Counted from the stretch's first letter, positions 1 through 8,680 are shown. The stretch: 38,903 bases of DNA from GCA-002282575 sp964519885 (GCA_964519885.1 CAZFLX010000023.1:1-38903); one strand, 5' to 3'. The notes: generated by a model not told the origin, from the letters alone. A program made the numbers and translations.

Positions 1-2
1 CG

Positions 3-509
3 ATGATCGTGTTGAAAGCCGAATTTAGCAAATCTGGTCGTAATGCTGCCGTTGTTAAAATGAAACTGAAAAACCTATTGACAGGTGCTGGTACAGAAAC
101 CGTGGTTAAAGCAGATGACAAATTTGATCAAGTGATTTTAGAAAAGAAAACTTGTACTTATAGCTATTACGCTGATCCTTTATACGTTTTCATGGATGAA
201 GAATACAATCCTTACGAAGTCGAAAAAGAAAACCTGGGTGATGCCCTTAACTATATCGAAGAAGGCATGACTGATGAAGTGGAAGTCACTTTCTACGAAG
301 GCAAGCCAATTACCGTTGAATTCCCCACTATCATCAATCGTAAAGTGGTTTACACCGAAATGGCTGTACGTGGCGATACCTCGGGCAAAGTAATGAAACC
401 AGCTCGTTTAGCTAGCGGTTTTGAACTTCAGGTTGCTGCCTTTATCGAAACGGATGAAATGATCGAAATCGATACACGCACGGGTGAATTCCGTAAGCGC
501 GCTTCTTAA
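3..509 (+). CDS. efp: Elongation factor P (5'-truncated), arginine (EarP) type
   Basis: EF-P binds ribosomes stalled at polyproline stretches and speeds peptide bond formation. The visible part covers most of the KOW-like N-terminal domain and the two OB-type domains; the C-terminus (DTRTGEFRKRAS) is complete. The family's first ~20 residues lie left of the window, so the Met at base 3 is internal. The loop tip that in E. coli carries the modified Lys34 (PGKGQ) here reads KSGRNAA, with Arg at fragment residue 13. In Pseudomonas, Shewanella and Neisseria this Arg is rhamnosylated by EarP; that modification is inferred here because no earP gene is visible. A strong terminator follows 31 bases after the stop. 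Confidence 0.95.
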   Translation: MIVLKAEFSKSGRNAAVVKMKLKNLLTGAGTETVVKADDKFDQVILEKKTCTYSYYADPLYVFMDEEYNPYEVEKENLGDALNYIEEGMTDEVEVTFYEGKPITVEFPTIINRKVVYTEMAVRGDTSGKVMKPARLASGFELQVAAFIETDEMIEIDTRTGEFRKRAS

Positions 510-540
510 TTGAATCGTCTCGATCGCTTATCGCGCATGA

Positions 541-562
541 AGCACCCTTTGGGTGCTTTTTT
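541..562 (+). terminator. Rho-independent terminator of efp
   Basis: A 7-bp perfect stem AGCACCC/GGGTGCT with a TTT loop is followed by a run of six T. It closes the efp transcript and separates it from the mevalonate operon. Confidence 0.9.
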
Positions 563-588
563 GTTTCCGCTTTACAAGATGATATAAT
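561..588 (+). promoter_or_regulatory. Candidate promoter of the mevalonate operon
   Basis: A perfect TATAAT at 583-588 is preceded, 16 bases upstream, by TTGTTT at 561-566. It lies just after the efp terminator and about 28 bases before the mvaA start. The -35 match is partial and overlaps the terminator T-run, so the call rests mainly on the -10 box. Confidence 0.45.
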
Positions 589-615
589 AAGACAATGTAA
601 TTTTTTGGACTAATC

Positions 616-1653
616 ATGACTCAACACTTCGCTTCTATCCCGATGCAAACCATTGGCCCAATTAGGTTGATTGGTGATATTGAAGATGAAATCATGGTTC
701 CTTTAGCGACTTATGAAACTCCCCTATGGCCTTCGGTGAATCGAGGGGCGCGTGTTTGCTCTGCTGCAGGCGGCATTCGAGTGACTTTACTAAATGAGCA
801 CATGAGTCGCTCTTTTACCGTTGAAGCTGATAATGCCCAAGTAGCCCGTCGCATTAGTCTGGAGTTAGAAACTCGCTTTGCCGAAGCGGGGGAAGTGGTG
901 GCTGCGACCAGTCGTTTTGCCCGCTTAAAGTCACTCAACACACGAATTGTCGGACGCTTAATTTATATTCGACTCGACATCTACAGTGGCGATGCCTCAG
1001 GTCACAATATGGTGACTCAATCTGCCGAACATCTGCAAAACTGGGTGTTGACTCAGTGGCCAGAACTCAGCTACGTAACCATTTCAGGCAATTACTGCAC
1101 AGATAAAAAAGTGTCAGCCGTCAACAGCATTGAAGGTCGTGGTAAATCCGTCATTGCCGAATGCACCCTGCCCGCTAAACTGGTGGCACGTTATTTAAAA
1201 ACCACGCCGCAGCGCTTTGTCGAATTACACATTCGTAAAAACCTGATTGGCAGTATTCTGGCGGGTAGTTTAATGTCGGCTAATGCCCATGCCGCCAACA
1301 TGTTACTGGCTTTTTATTTAGCCACGGGGCAAGATGCGGCCAATATCGTCGAAGGCTCTCAAGCGATAGATCACGCTGAAGTGTTAGATGATGGGAGTTT
1401 ATACTTCTCCGTTAGCCTACCCAATTTAGTTGTTGGCACCGTCGGCAATGGTAAGGGTTTGGATTTCGTTACTGATAATCTGGCATTAATGGGCTGCACC
1501 CCCAATACTGAAGCAGGTAGCAGTGCACGCCGTTTGGCGATGATTTGTGCCGCAGTGGTACTCTGTGGTGAATTGTCACTCCTTGCCGCCCAGACTAATC
1601 CCGGTGAATTGATGCAATCTCATCGCAAACTCGAAAGGCATCAGTCAGCATGA
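616..1653 (+). CDS. mvaA: Hydroxymethylglutaryl-CoA reductase, class I-like
   Basis: Reduces HMG-CoA to mevalonate with two NAD(P)H, the committed step of the mevalonate pathway. The 345-aa protein is only the soluble catalytic part and has no membrane domain. All four catalytic residues known from the human enzyme can be placed: Glu34 (YETPLWPS), Lys164 (CTDKK), Asp240 (TGQDAA) and His336 (MQSHRK). Other class I motifs are DASGHNM at 126-132, GRGKSVIAE at 174-182 and NAHAANM at 223-229. This resembles eukaryotic and archaeal class I enzymes more than the Pseudomonas mevalonii class II type. Its TGA overlaps the next start by four bases, so it is translationally coupled to fni. The ribosome binding site is weak (GGA at 607-609). 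Confidence 0.95.
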   Translation: MTQHFASIPMQTIGPIRLIGDIEDEIMVPLATYETPLWPSVNRGARVCSAAGGIRVTLLNEHMSRSFTVEADNAQVARRISLELETRFAEAGEVVAATSRFARLKSLNTRIVGRLIYIRLDIYSGDASGHNMVTQSAEHLQNWVLTQWPELSYVTISGNYCTDKKVSAVNSIEGRGKSVIAECTLPAKLVARYLKTTPQRFVELHIRKNLIGSILAGSLMSANAHAANMLLAFYLATGQDAANIVEGSQAIDHAEVLDDGSLYFSVSLPNLVVGTVGNGKGLDFVTDNLALMGCTPNTEAGSSARRLAMICAAVVLCGELSLLAAQTNPGELMQSHRKLERHQSA

Positions 1654-2684
1654 GTATTGGTCAACGCAAGCTCGACCATATCCATCACCTCGTTAATGAC
1701 CCCTTGGTCGATCGTCAAGGTGGTTATTTTGATGCCTTCCGCTTGCTGCATAACGCCCTACCCGAATGCAATTTATCCGATGTTGACATGCGTTGTGAGT
1801 TTTTGGGCAAGCCCTTATCTGCTCCCTTACTCATTTCATCGATGACAGGCGGCGATCACCCAGAACTCTTAGCGATTAACCGACGTTTAGCCGAAGCCGC
1901 TGAACACTGTGGTGTTGCCTTAGCCGTTGGCTCGCAACGCATTCAATTTGAAAACGATGCGGCTGCGCAGAGTTTTAATTTGCGTCAATTTGCTCCGAAC
2001 ATTCCACTCATTGCCAACTTAGGCGCAGTGCAACTCAACTATCAACTGAATGCCACTCATGCTCAAGCTGCCATTAACCAATTGGATGCCGATGGACTCT
2101 ATTTGCATCTTAATCCCCTACAAGAAGCCATTCAACCCGAAGGTGATACCAACTTTTCTGACTTATGGCAAAAGATCAGCGATTGCCAACAACAAATTAA
2201 TCGGCCGATCTTGTTAAAAGAGGTTGGCAGTGGACTGTCTCCTGATCTCATTCGTCAGGGATTGTCACAAGGCATTGAATACTTTGATGTAGCGGGCAGT
2301 GGCGGCACTTCCTGGAGTCGTGTGGAGCAATTACGCAGTTCAGGCGATCCCATGGGATTGACCTTTCAAGACTGGGGACTACCTACCCCTTGGATATTAC
2401 AGCAATGCCGTCCCCTCGCCCCTCAAGCCCAGCTGATTGCCAGTGGTGGCTTACGTAATGGTGTAGATGTGGTAAAATCATTGGTCTTAGGTGCTCGCAT
2501 CGCCGGCATGGCAGCGCCTTTTTTACAACCTGCGATGGAGTCCACACAAGCAGTGATTGATCGAATTGAGCAAGTTAAACAAGAAATTCGCATTAGCTTG
2601 TTTTTAATGGGTAATACTAGCCTTAAAGACGTTTGGCTCAATAAACACCTTATCGTTGATTTAGCAGAAGGTTCTCGTCGATGA
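1650..2684 (+). CDS. fni: Type 2 isopentenyl-diphosphate delta-isomerase
   Basis: Interconverts IPP and DMAPP using reduced FMN; unrelated to the type 1 metal enzyme Idi. Family signatures are KLDHI at 7-11, SAPLLISSMTGG at 57-68, GSQR at 94-97, the active-site stretch NPLQEAIQPEGD at 155-166, and TIM-barrel phosphate-binding loops (KEVGSG near 190, DVAGSGGT near 213, SGGLRNG further on). Length 344 aa is normal. Both ends overlap neighbours by ATGA, placing it firmly inside the operon between the reductase and the synthase. Type 2 enzymes often travel with bacterial mevalonate operons, which fits. Confidence 0.95.
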   Translation: MSIGQRKLDHIHHLVNDPLVDRQGGYFDAFRLLHNALPECNLSDVDMRCEFLGKPLSAPLLISSMTGGDHPELLAINRRLAEAAEHCGVALAVGSQRIQFENDAAAQSFNLRQFAPNIPLIANLGAVQLNYQLNATHAQAAINQLDADGLYLHLNPLQEAIQPEGDTNFSDLWQKISDCQQQINRPILLKEVGSGLSPDLIRQGLSQGIEYFDVAGSGGTSWSRVEQLRSSGDPMGLTFQDWGLPTPWILQQCRPLAPQAQLIASGGLRNGVDVVKSLVLGARIAGMAAPFLQPAMESTQAVIDRIEQVKQEIRISLFLMGNTSLKDVWLNKHLIVDLAEGSRR

Positions 2685-3850
2685 CTATTGGCATTCAGCG
2701 CATCAGTTTTTATACCGCGCCCTTCTATTTGGATATGGGGGCTTTTGCTCAGGCTCGTGGTGAAGATGCGGATAAATTTCATGTTGGTATCGGTCAAGAC
2801 CAAATGAGTGTCATCTCTCCCGACGAAGATATTGTCACCTTAGCGGCCAATGCTGCCCTACCCATCGTAAAAGAATTTGATCCACAAAGTTTTACTGCGG
2901 TACTCTTTGCTACCGAAAGTGGCATTGACCAATCTAAATCGGCTGGAGCATTTGTGCATGGACTCTTAGGGTTATCATCTCGTTGTCGTGTCGTTGAACT
3001 TAAACATGCCTGCTACGCTGGTACTGCCGCGTTACAAATGGCGGTTAATATGGTGCGCGTCAATGCCAATGAACGCATTTTGGTCATTGCTGCCGATGTG
3101 GCACGCTATGAATTAGGTTCTCCCGGTGAAGCAACTCAAGGCTGCGGTGCTGTCGCTATGCTGGTTAGTAATCAAGCGGATGTTCTGACGATTGAAGCAG
3201 GTTCTGGCTACTACACCGAAGATGTGATGGACTTTTGGCGCCCTAACTATCGTGACACCGCCTTGGTCGATGGTAAATATTCAACCATGGTTTACCTTAC
3301 TGCGCTTAAACACGCTTGGCAACACTTTCACGAAAGTCGCGGCCTAGATTACGCTGACTTTGCGCGCTTCTGTTACCACTTGCCCTTTACCAAAATGGCC
3401 ATTAAAGCGCATAGCCGCTTAATGAAGCTAACGGGGCAAGAAGCTAATGAAGCCGCTATTGAGCAGGCTATGGGCGCATCACTTAAATACAATCGCACCG
3501 TCGGTAATAGCTATAGTGCCTCGCTATATTTTGGTTTAATTTCATTGCTAGAAAATGATGCCGATAACCTAGCAGGTCAACGTATTGGACTATTCAGCTA
3601 TGGTTCGGGTTGTGTGGGGGAGTTTTTTAGCGGTGTGGTTGCTGAAAACTACCGTAACTTTCTCTACAACAAGCAACATCAAAACCTACTCGCTTCGCGT
3701 AAAGAATTATCTTTCTCTCAATACCTCGATTTCTATAAACAATTTGGTGAAGTCGAACGCAATGACAATATTGAAATCCCGACTTACAGTCGTGGGCACT
3801 TCCGCCTGAGCGCCATTCGCGCTCACAAACGCCAGTATGAGCAAAGCTAA
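2681..3850 (+). CDS. mvaS: Hydroxymethylglutaryl-CoA synthase
   Basis: Condenses acetyl-CoA with acetoacetyl-CoA to HMG-CoA. This is a bacterial-type enzyme of 389 aa with a thiolase fold. The catalytic triad falls at Glu79 (ATESGID), Cys111 (KHACYAG) and His233 (FCYHLPF), the same numbers as in Staphylococcus aureus MvaS. It starts inside the fni stop (ATGA). A 46-base gap separates it from the kinases. The pathway's acetoacetyl-CoA thiolase is not in the window and would be supplied from elsewhere. Confidence 0.96.
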   Translation: MTIGIQRISFYTAPFYLDMGAFAQARGEDADKFHVGIGQDQMSVISPDEDIVTLAANAALPIVKEFDPQSFTAVLFATESGIDQSKSAGAFVHGLLGLSSRCRVVELKHACYAGTAALQMAVNMVRVNANERILVIAADVARYELGSPGEATQGCGAVAMLVSNQADVLTIEAGSGYYTEDVMDFWRPNYRDTALVDGKYSTMVYLTALKHAWQHFHESRGLDYADFARFCYHLPFTKMAIKAHSRLMKLTGQEANEAAIEQAMGASLKYNRTVGNSYSASLYFGLISLLENDADNLAGQRIGLFSYGSGCVGEFFSGVVAENYRNFLYNKQHQNLLASRKELSFSQYLDFYKQFGEVERNDNIEIPTYSRGHFRLSAIRAHKRQYEQS

Positions 3851-3896
3851 AAAGTTCGCTTCGCTTACTCCCTTAGCGTTTTTATAGGTCACTTGT

Positions 3897-4901
3897 ATGT
3901 TTAGCAGCCAAGCACCGAGTAAGCTGATTTTAGCGGGCGAACACAGTGTGGTTTATGGAGCGACTGCCATAACCACCCGCTTGGCTTGGGCTACGCACTG
4001 CGACATTCAGGCAGCCAACACGGGAGTCTTGCAACTATCGAACGGTCAAATAATCGCTTGGGATAGTTATAGCCTGAACCTGCATTGGCAACAGATTCAA
4101 CGACGTCACCAGCAATGGCAACAAGATGCGACTGAGCCATTACTCACGCAGATGACTGACCTTCCCTTAGCCGTATTAGCACTTTGGCAACAACACTACC
4201 CATTGCCAAGCTTATCCATTCAGATTCGCAGTGATATTCCTATCGGACAAGGGCTAGGCTCTTCAGCCAGTTTAATTATTGCCCTGATTCAAGGTCTCTG
4301 CCAAGCAACCGCTACCCCACTTTCCCTATCACAAATTCAACAAATGGCTACACAATGTGAGCAATTAGCTCATGGCAAATCATCTGGGTTAGATGTTGCC
4401 GCCATTTTATTCAGTGATCGCTTACACTGGAAAGAGGGAAAAATAACCGAACTACCTACTCGCTATCCCCTGCCGGGTTATTTGGTGTTTACGGGTAAAG
4501 CGCAAAGTACGACCGCCGATTGCGTCGGCTGGGTGAAGCAACATCACGCAAATAACGAAACACTCTGGTCAAGGATGAACCACTTAAGCGAGCAAATTGC
4601 TGTCTGCCTCGATGAACCTGATTCACGTTTAGCCTTAGCACAACCGATTCATAGCTTGCAGACTTGCTTGGTTACATTGGGCGTTGTGCCAAAACCAGTG
4701 CAAGCCTTTGCCCAATCTGCATTTGAAAGGGGCTGGGCGGGCAAACTCTGTGGTGCGGGGAGTATTGGTGGTGACGGCGGCGGCTTTTTTTGGTTATTAG
4801 CCGACCAAGAACCCCAGGTACTTTGCCAAGCTTTTGGCTATGACTATTGGCGTTTGTCAGACTTAAGCGCCAGCAATTCTCAACTGGAAACCATGGTATG
4901 A
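3897..4901 (+). CDS. mvk: GHMP kinase, probably mevalonate kinase
   Basis: GHMP-superfamily kinase of 334 aa. Visible motifs are the N-terminal APSKLILAGEHSVVYG, the glycine-rich ATP loop PIGQGLGSSAS at 115-125, a likely catalytic Asp166 in GKSSGLDVAA, and a C-terminal glycine loop LCGAGSIGGDGGG. The stretch FTGKAQSTTADCVGWV resembles the part of mevalonate kinases that reads TKVPRSTRALVAGV, and the HW-EGK segment also fits. I therefore assign mevalonate 5-phosphorylation here and the phosphomevalonate step to the next gene, though the pair could be swapped. AGG at 3885-3887 acts as a modest ribosome binding site. The stop overlaps the next start by ATGA. Confidence 0.7.
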   Translation: MFSSQAPSKLILAGEHSVVYGATAITTRLAWATHCDIQAANTGVLQLSNGQIIAWDSYSLNLHWQQIQRRHQQWQQDATEPLLTQMTDLPLAVLALWQQHYPLPSLSIQIRSDIPIGQGLGSSASLIIALIQGLCQATATPLSLSQIQQMATQCEQLAHGKSSGLDVAAILFSDRLHWKEGKITELPTRYPLPGYLVFTGKAQSTTADCVGWVKQHHANNETLWSRMNHLSEQIAVCLDEPDSRLALAQPIHSLQTCLVTLGVVPKPVQAFAQSAFERGWAGKLCGAGSIGGDGGGFFWLLADQEPQVLCQAFGYDYWRLSDLSASNSQLETMV

Positions 4902-5827
4902 ATCAACCCTGGCATAGTCGCGCTCCAGGCAGTTTAATGCTGTTTGGTGAACATGCGGTATTGCACGGAAAACCCGCCATTGCTTGCGCCATCGACCACT
5001 GGCTGAACATTGAGTGGCAACAGCGTGACGATCATCAAATTCACATCGTTACCGATTTTATTGAACATAACACCGACTGGCAAACGCTGACACCAGAACC
5101 CAAACTCAGTTTTGTCATGACATCGCTCGAGCTTTTCCGTAAGCAATACCCGCAAGCCTGCCAACAAGGTCTGAATATTACCATTCGCAGCGAAATTAAC
5201 TCGACCCAAGGGTTAGGCAGTTCCAGTGCGGTGGTGGCTGCGATGGTAACGGGGCTTTCTAGCCTAACTGACGCTCTAGCTTCCATCGAGGCACGTTTTC
5301 AACTGGGACTTGCCTGCATCCGAGCGGTACAAGGCACAGGCTCCGGAACTGATTTAGCCGTTGCGTTAAGTGGCGGAATTATTCGTTTTGACCCTAAGCA
5401 ACCTAGCATAGAACGCATCGCTGAACAATTACCCATTGTCAGTGTTTATTGCGGTTATAAAACGCCCACCCCGCAAGTGATTCGACAAGTACAGGCGCTA
5501 TGGCCAGATCATCACCCTTTATTGGAAAACTGGCTTAACTGGATCAGCCAAATTACCGATTTAGCCGCAACAGCTATTCAACATAACAACCTAGCCGAAG
5601 TGGGTCGTTGTATGAATATGGCGCATGGTTTAATGCACGGCTTAGGCGTGAGTGATGCAACCCTCGATAGCATTGCACATCGATTACGCGCTTGTGAAGG
5701 ACTGTTTGGCGCTAAAATCTCGGGTTCAGGACTGGGTGACTGTGTGATTGGGTTAGGCACGCCAAGCACACCATTCACTGATGCCCTCTCTGTTCACACC
5801 AGTGCGCTGGGCGCGCATTGCTTTTAG
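4898..5827 (+). CDS. GHMP kinase, probably phosphomevalonate kinase
   Basis: Second GHMP kinase of the operon, 309 aa from the ATG that overlaps the previous stop (ATGA). GGAAA at 4886-4890 supports this start over an in-frame codon 51 bases upstream. Motifs are APGSLMLFGEHAVLHGKPAI at 9-28, ATP loop GLGSSSAV at 105-112, Asp152 in GSGTDLAVALSGG, and the C-terminal ISGSGLGDCV. The GDC in the last motif and the CGYKTPTPQVIRQV segment resemble phosphomevalonate kinases (GGGDCG; SPASSPHFV in S. aureus). The N-terminal box looks like mevalonate kinase. The role is assigned by elimination within the pathway and by these local likenesses. Confidence 0.62.
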   Translation: MNQPWHSRAPGSLMLFGEHAVLHGKPAIACAIDHWLNIEWQQRDDHQIHIVTDFIEHNTDWQTLTPEPKLSFVMTSLELFRKQYPQACQQGLNITIRSEINSTQGLGSSSAVVAAMVTGLSSLTDALASIEARFQLGLACIRAVQGTGSGTDLAVALSGGIIRFDPKQPSIERIAEQLPIVSVYCGYKTPTPQVIRQVQALWPDHHPLLENWLNWISQITDLAATAIQHNNLAEVGRCMNMAHGLMHGLGVSDATLDSIAHRLRACEGLFGAKISGSGLGDCVIGLGTPSTPFTDALSVHTSALGAHCF

Positions 5828-5853
5828 CAATACTACTTTTTTAGAGACACTTT

Positions 5854-6846
5854 ATGCTGACCGCACAAGCTTGTATTCAACACATTATTCCCAAAACCAT
5901 AGCCGACTTTAGCCGTGAAGGGGTGGCATTTGCACCTGTTAATATTGCACTCATTAAATATTGGGGCAAACGAGATACCGAACTCAACTTGCCTGTTACC
6001 GACAGTCTTTCCATCGGTTTGCGTACCCTAGGCACGCATACGCGTATTCGTTGGACGGAAGGAAAGGATCAAATCTGTTTGAACGGTGAGAACTTAGGCT
6101 TCGATCATCCCTTTGTTGAACGCACGCGTCTCTACTTGGACTTGTTCCGCCCTAATCCGTCACTGGGTTTTATCATCGACACCCAAAACGATGTGCCAAC
6201 AGGCGCTGGACTGGCTTCTTCCGCATCGGGTTATGCCGCTTTAGTGCTCGCACTGAATGACCTATGCCAATGGCAACTCAGCAAAACTCAATTGTCTATT
6301 TTGGCACGCATTGGTTCGGGTAGCGCCAGCCGTTCATTATGGGATGGCTTGGTACATTGGCACGCGGGGTGTCAAACCGATGGCATGGACAGTTACGCCA
6401 CCCAGATTAATCAACAATTACCCGCTTTACGTGTGGGATTATTGACACTCTCTCGCAAAGCCAAACCGATTAGTTCACGCTTAGGGATGCAACAAACGGT
6501 ACATGGACTTAGCCTGTATCCCGCTTGGAAACCCATGGTTGAACAACACTTAACCCAACTGCAAGCCGCCATTGCCGTTCAAGACATAGCTCAAATTGGC
6601 AAGATTAGCGAACATAACGCGCTATCCATGCACGCCACCATGTTATCCGCATCCCCCGCTTTATGTTATTTTCTACCCGAAACCATCGCCAGCTTGCAAA
6701 CTCTCTGGCAAGCGCGCAATGAGGGTCTGGCATGTTGGGCAACGCTCGATGCTGGCCCTAATGTGAAACTTTTGTTTGACCAACGCAATGAAGCCGACGT
6801 TAAAACCTGCTTCCCTGACGTGAGTATTGTGCAGCCGTTTGCTTAA
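5854..6846 (+). CDS. mvaD: Diphosphomevalonate decarboxylase
   Basis: ATP-dependent decarboxylation of mevalonate diphosphate to IPP, the last pathway step. The 330-aa GHMP-fold protein carries clear decarboxylase signatures: APVNIALIKYWGKRD at 27-41, DSLSIGL at 50-56, PTGAGLASSASG at 115-126, GSGSASRS at 154-161 (Arg160 expected to bind the carboxylate) and LDAGPN at 298-303 with the catalytic Asp299. Having both the Arg and the Asp argues for a true decarboxylase, not a mevalonate 3-kinase. Its stop TAA overlaps the stop of convergent murI in the shared TTAA. Confidence 0.95.
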   Translation: MLTAQACIQHIIPKTIADFSREGVAFAPVNIALIKYWGKRDTELNLPVTDSLSIGLRTLGTHTRIRWTEGKDQICLNGENLGFDHPFVERTRLYLDLFRPNPSLGFIIDTQNDVPTGAGLASSASGYAALVLALNDLCQWQLSKTQLSILARIGSGSASRSLWDGLVHWHAGCQTDGMDSYATQINQQLPALRVGLLTLSRKAKPISSRLGMQQTVHGLSLYPAWKPMVEQHLTQLQAAIAVQDIAQIGKISEHNALSMHATMLSASPALCYFLPETIASLQTLWQARNEGLACWATLDAGPNVKLLFDQRNEADVKTCFPDVSIVQPFA

Positions 6847-7637
6847 CGATGATTAAGTGGCTGAACACTCACGATTTCATGCCACAACTGACTGATAATG
6901 ACCTGAGATACATCAACAGAACCCGTGGTCCAAAAGCGCACAGATCCGACCTCATTGCCACTCGCTAGACACTCATGCTCGACGAGTTTGCGTTGTAATT
7001 GACGCGCAATAGCAGATGAAGGATCGATAATCGTCACCTGCTCACCCGCTACGTCACGAATCACTGCATTCAAAAACGGATAATGGGTACAGCCCAATAC
7101 CAAGGTATCAACTCCCTGTGCTAATAAGGGCTGAACATGCTTCTTGACCAGCGCTTTAACGCCTTCACCCTGCAACTGCCCCTGCTCCACCGTTTCCACA
7201 AAACCCGAACAAGCCTGTAACAGTACTTTTATATCCTGACCGTGCTCGGCAATTAGCCGATTGACGTTAGCACTACACAAAGTCTGCGTGGTTGCCAAGA
7301 CACCCACGACACCACTTTTGGTTTGCAATCGTGCGGGTTTAATGGCAGGCTCCATGGCGATAATCGGTACGGGACACCACTGACGCAAGCCGTCCACCGC
7401 CACACTGGTCGCCGTATTACAAGCGACCACAATTGCTTTCACCTGTTGCGTTAAGAAAAACTGAACGATTTGCTCGCAGCGTTGTTGAATGTACTCGCAC
7501 GACTTATCGCCATAAGGAGCAAAGCCTGAATCAGCCACATAGCAAAGCGCCTCTTGTGGCAGTAATCGGCGAATTTCTTTCAGTACCGATAAGCCACCTA
7601 CACCCGAATCAAACACACCAATCGGCGCATCAGACAT
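6843..7637 (-). CDS. murI: Glutamate racemase
   Basis: Cofactor-independent racemase giving D-glutamate for peptidoglycan. The two catalytic cysteines are Cys73 (VACNTAT) and Cys183 (LGCTHYP); Asp10 sits in GVFDSGVGG. I start at the ATG at 7637 (264 aa) because AAGG at 7650-7647 is nine bases upstream. The ATG six bases earlier is closer than usual, and an upstream ATG at 7658 lies before that site. The start overlaps the dusA stop by eight bases, so the two are probably coupled. The 3' end meets mvaD tail to tail with no terminator hairpin between them. Confidence 0.93.
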   Translation of the reverse strand: MSDAPIGVFDSGVGGLSVLKEIRRLLPQEALCYVADSGFAPYGDKSCEYIQQRCEQIVQFFLTQQVKAIVVACNTATSVAVDGLRQWCPVPIIAMEPAIKPARLQTKSGVVGVLATTQTLCSANVNRLIAEHGQDIKVLLQACSGFVETVEQGQLQGEGVKALVKKHVQPLLAQGVDTLVLGCTHYPFLNAVIRDVAGEQVTIIDPSSAIARQLQRKLVEHECLASGNEVGSVRFWTTGSVDVSQVIISQLWHEIVSVQPLNHR

Positions 7638-8649
7638 CAGCATTGACCTTTGTTTCAAATTGCACTAAGTCCATCGCTTCACGCAACACGTCTAAATTAG
7701 CATCGGACTTATACATATTCGCGCTTAAGTAACGTCGCCATTGACGAGCGCCCTTTTGACCCACAAACAAAGCCAACAAATGCTGTAACATTAAGCCGAT
7801 GGGTACGCCCTCAGCAATGGCCTCAGCTAAGTAATCTTCATAAACAGCCAGAGCCGCCTTAGGATCAGTAAACGGATTCTCCGCCCCATAATACAAACGA
7901 TCCGCATCATGCAAAGCCCAGGCATCATCCATAATCAACCGCCCAAGCATGACACCATCCACCGCTGGCAAGCCTTCATAGCTGTCTAAATGGTCTAAGC
8001 CTTGTGATAATGATTTAATATCACCATTAATGATGATTTCCAACTTTGGAAACTGTGCTTTTAATTCATGCACCATGCGCCAATTAATGGGGGGCTTATG
8101 ACGATTCTCTTTTGGACTTAACCCCTTCAGCCACGCTTTACGCGCATGGACAATAAAGGTCTGACAACCCGCTTCAGCAACGATTTCGACAAACTGGCAA
8201 AGTTCATCAAAACTTTCTTGCTCATCAATACCAATGCGATGTTTAACAGTAACGGGAATCTTAACAGCTGACTGCATGGCATTAACCGCTTCTGCAACAA
8301 CTTGCGGAGTTGCCATTAAGCAAGCACCAATCCCGCCATTTTGTACCCGATCAGAAGGGCAACCCACGTTCAGATTAACCTCGTCATAGCCCCATTCTTC
8401 TGCCCAGCGCGTACACTGCGCCAAGCGTTGCGGGTCGTGTCCACCCAGTTGTAAGGCTATGGGATGCTCACAATCGGCGTACTGCAAAAAACGCTGTTTA
8501 TCACCATGAATTAACGACTGATCGACCACCATTTCGGTGTACAACCAGGTGTGTTTAGACAGTAATCGCAGAAAATAACGATAATGCCGATCGGTGACTG
8601 CCATCATAGGGGCAACACTCAAACGACGAGCAGGCAGGACAATCGACAT
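7630..8649 (-). CDS. dusA: tRNA-dihydrouridine synthase A
   Basis: FMN-dependent reduction of uridines 20 and 20a in the tRNA D-loop. The N-terminal motif LSVAPMMAVTDRHYR is DusA-typical, followed by QLGGHDP at 67-73 and NLNVGCPSDRVQNGG with catalytic Cys97. HARKAWLKGLSPKENR and INGDIK complete the TIM-barrel set. The length of 339 aa is normal. It sits between the YqfO-like gene (31-base gap) and murI (8-base overlap). The ribosome binding site is weak. Confidence 0.95.
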   Translation of the reverse strand: MSIVLPARRLSVAPMMAVTDRHYRYFLRLLSKHTWLYTEMVVDQSLIHGDKQRFLQYADCEHPIALQLGGHDPQRLAQCTRWAEEWGYDEVNLNVGCPSDRVQNGGIGACLMATPQVVAEAVNAMQSAVKIPVTVKHRIGIDEQESFDELCQFVEIVAEAGCQTFIVHARKAWLKGLSPKENRHKPPINWRMVHELKAQFPKLEIIINGDIKSLSQGLDHLDSYEGLPAVDGVMLGRLIMDDAWALHDADRLYYGAENPFTDPKAALAVYEDYLAEAIAEGVPIGLMLQHLLALFVGQKGARQWRRYLSANMYKSDANLDVLREAMDLVQFETKVNADV

Positions 8650-8680
8650 AATGAAATCTTTGCTGAATGGTGAATTGAAA

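Noticed and set aside
3862..3883. Possible terminator or attenuator between mvaS and the first kinase gene
   Set aside because: The stem has four sound pairs (CGCT/AGCG) with a mismatch above and a five-T run; too weak to call and it would split an evident operon.
4847..4897. Longer N-terminus for the second GHMP kinase
   Set aside because: It would lie wholly inside the previous gene; the ATG at 4898 has a ribosome binding site and ATGA coupling and matches the usual N-terminus.
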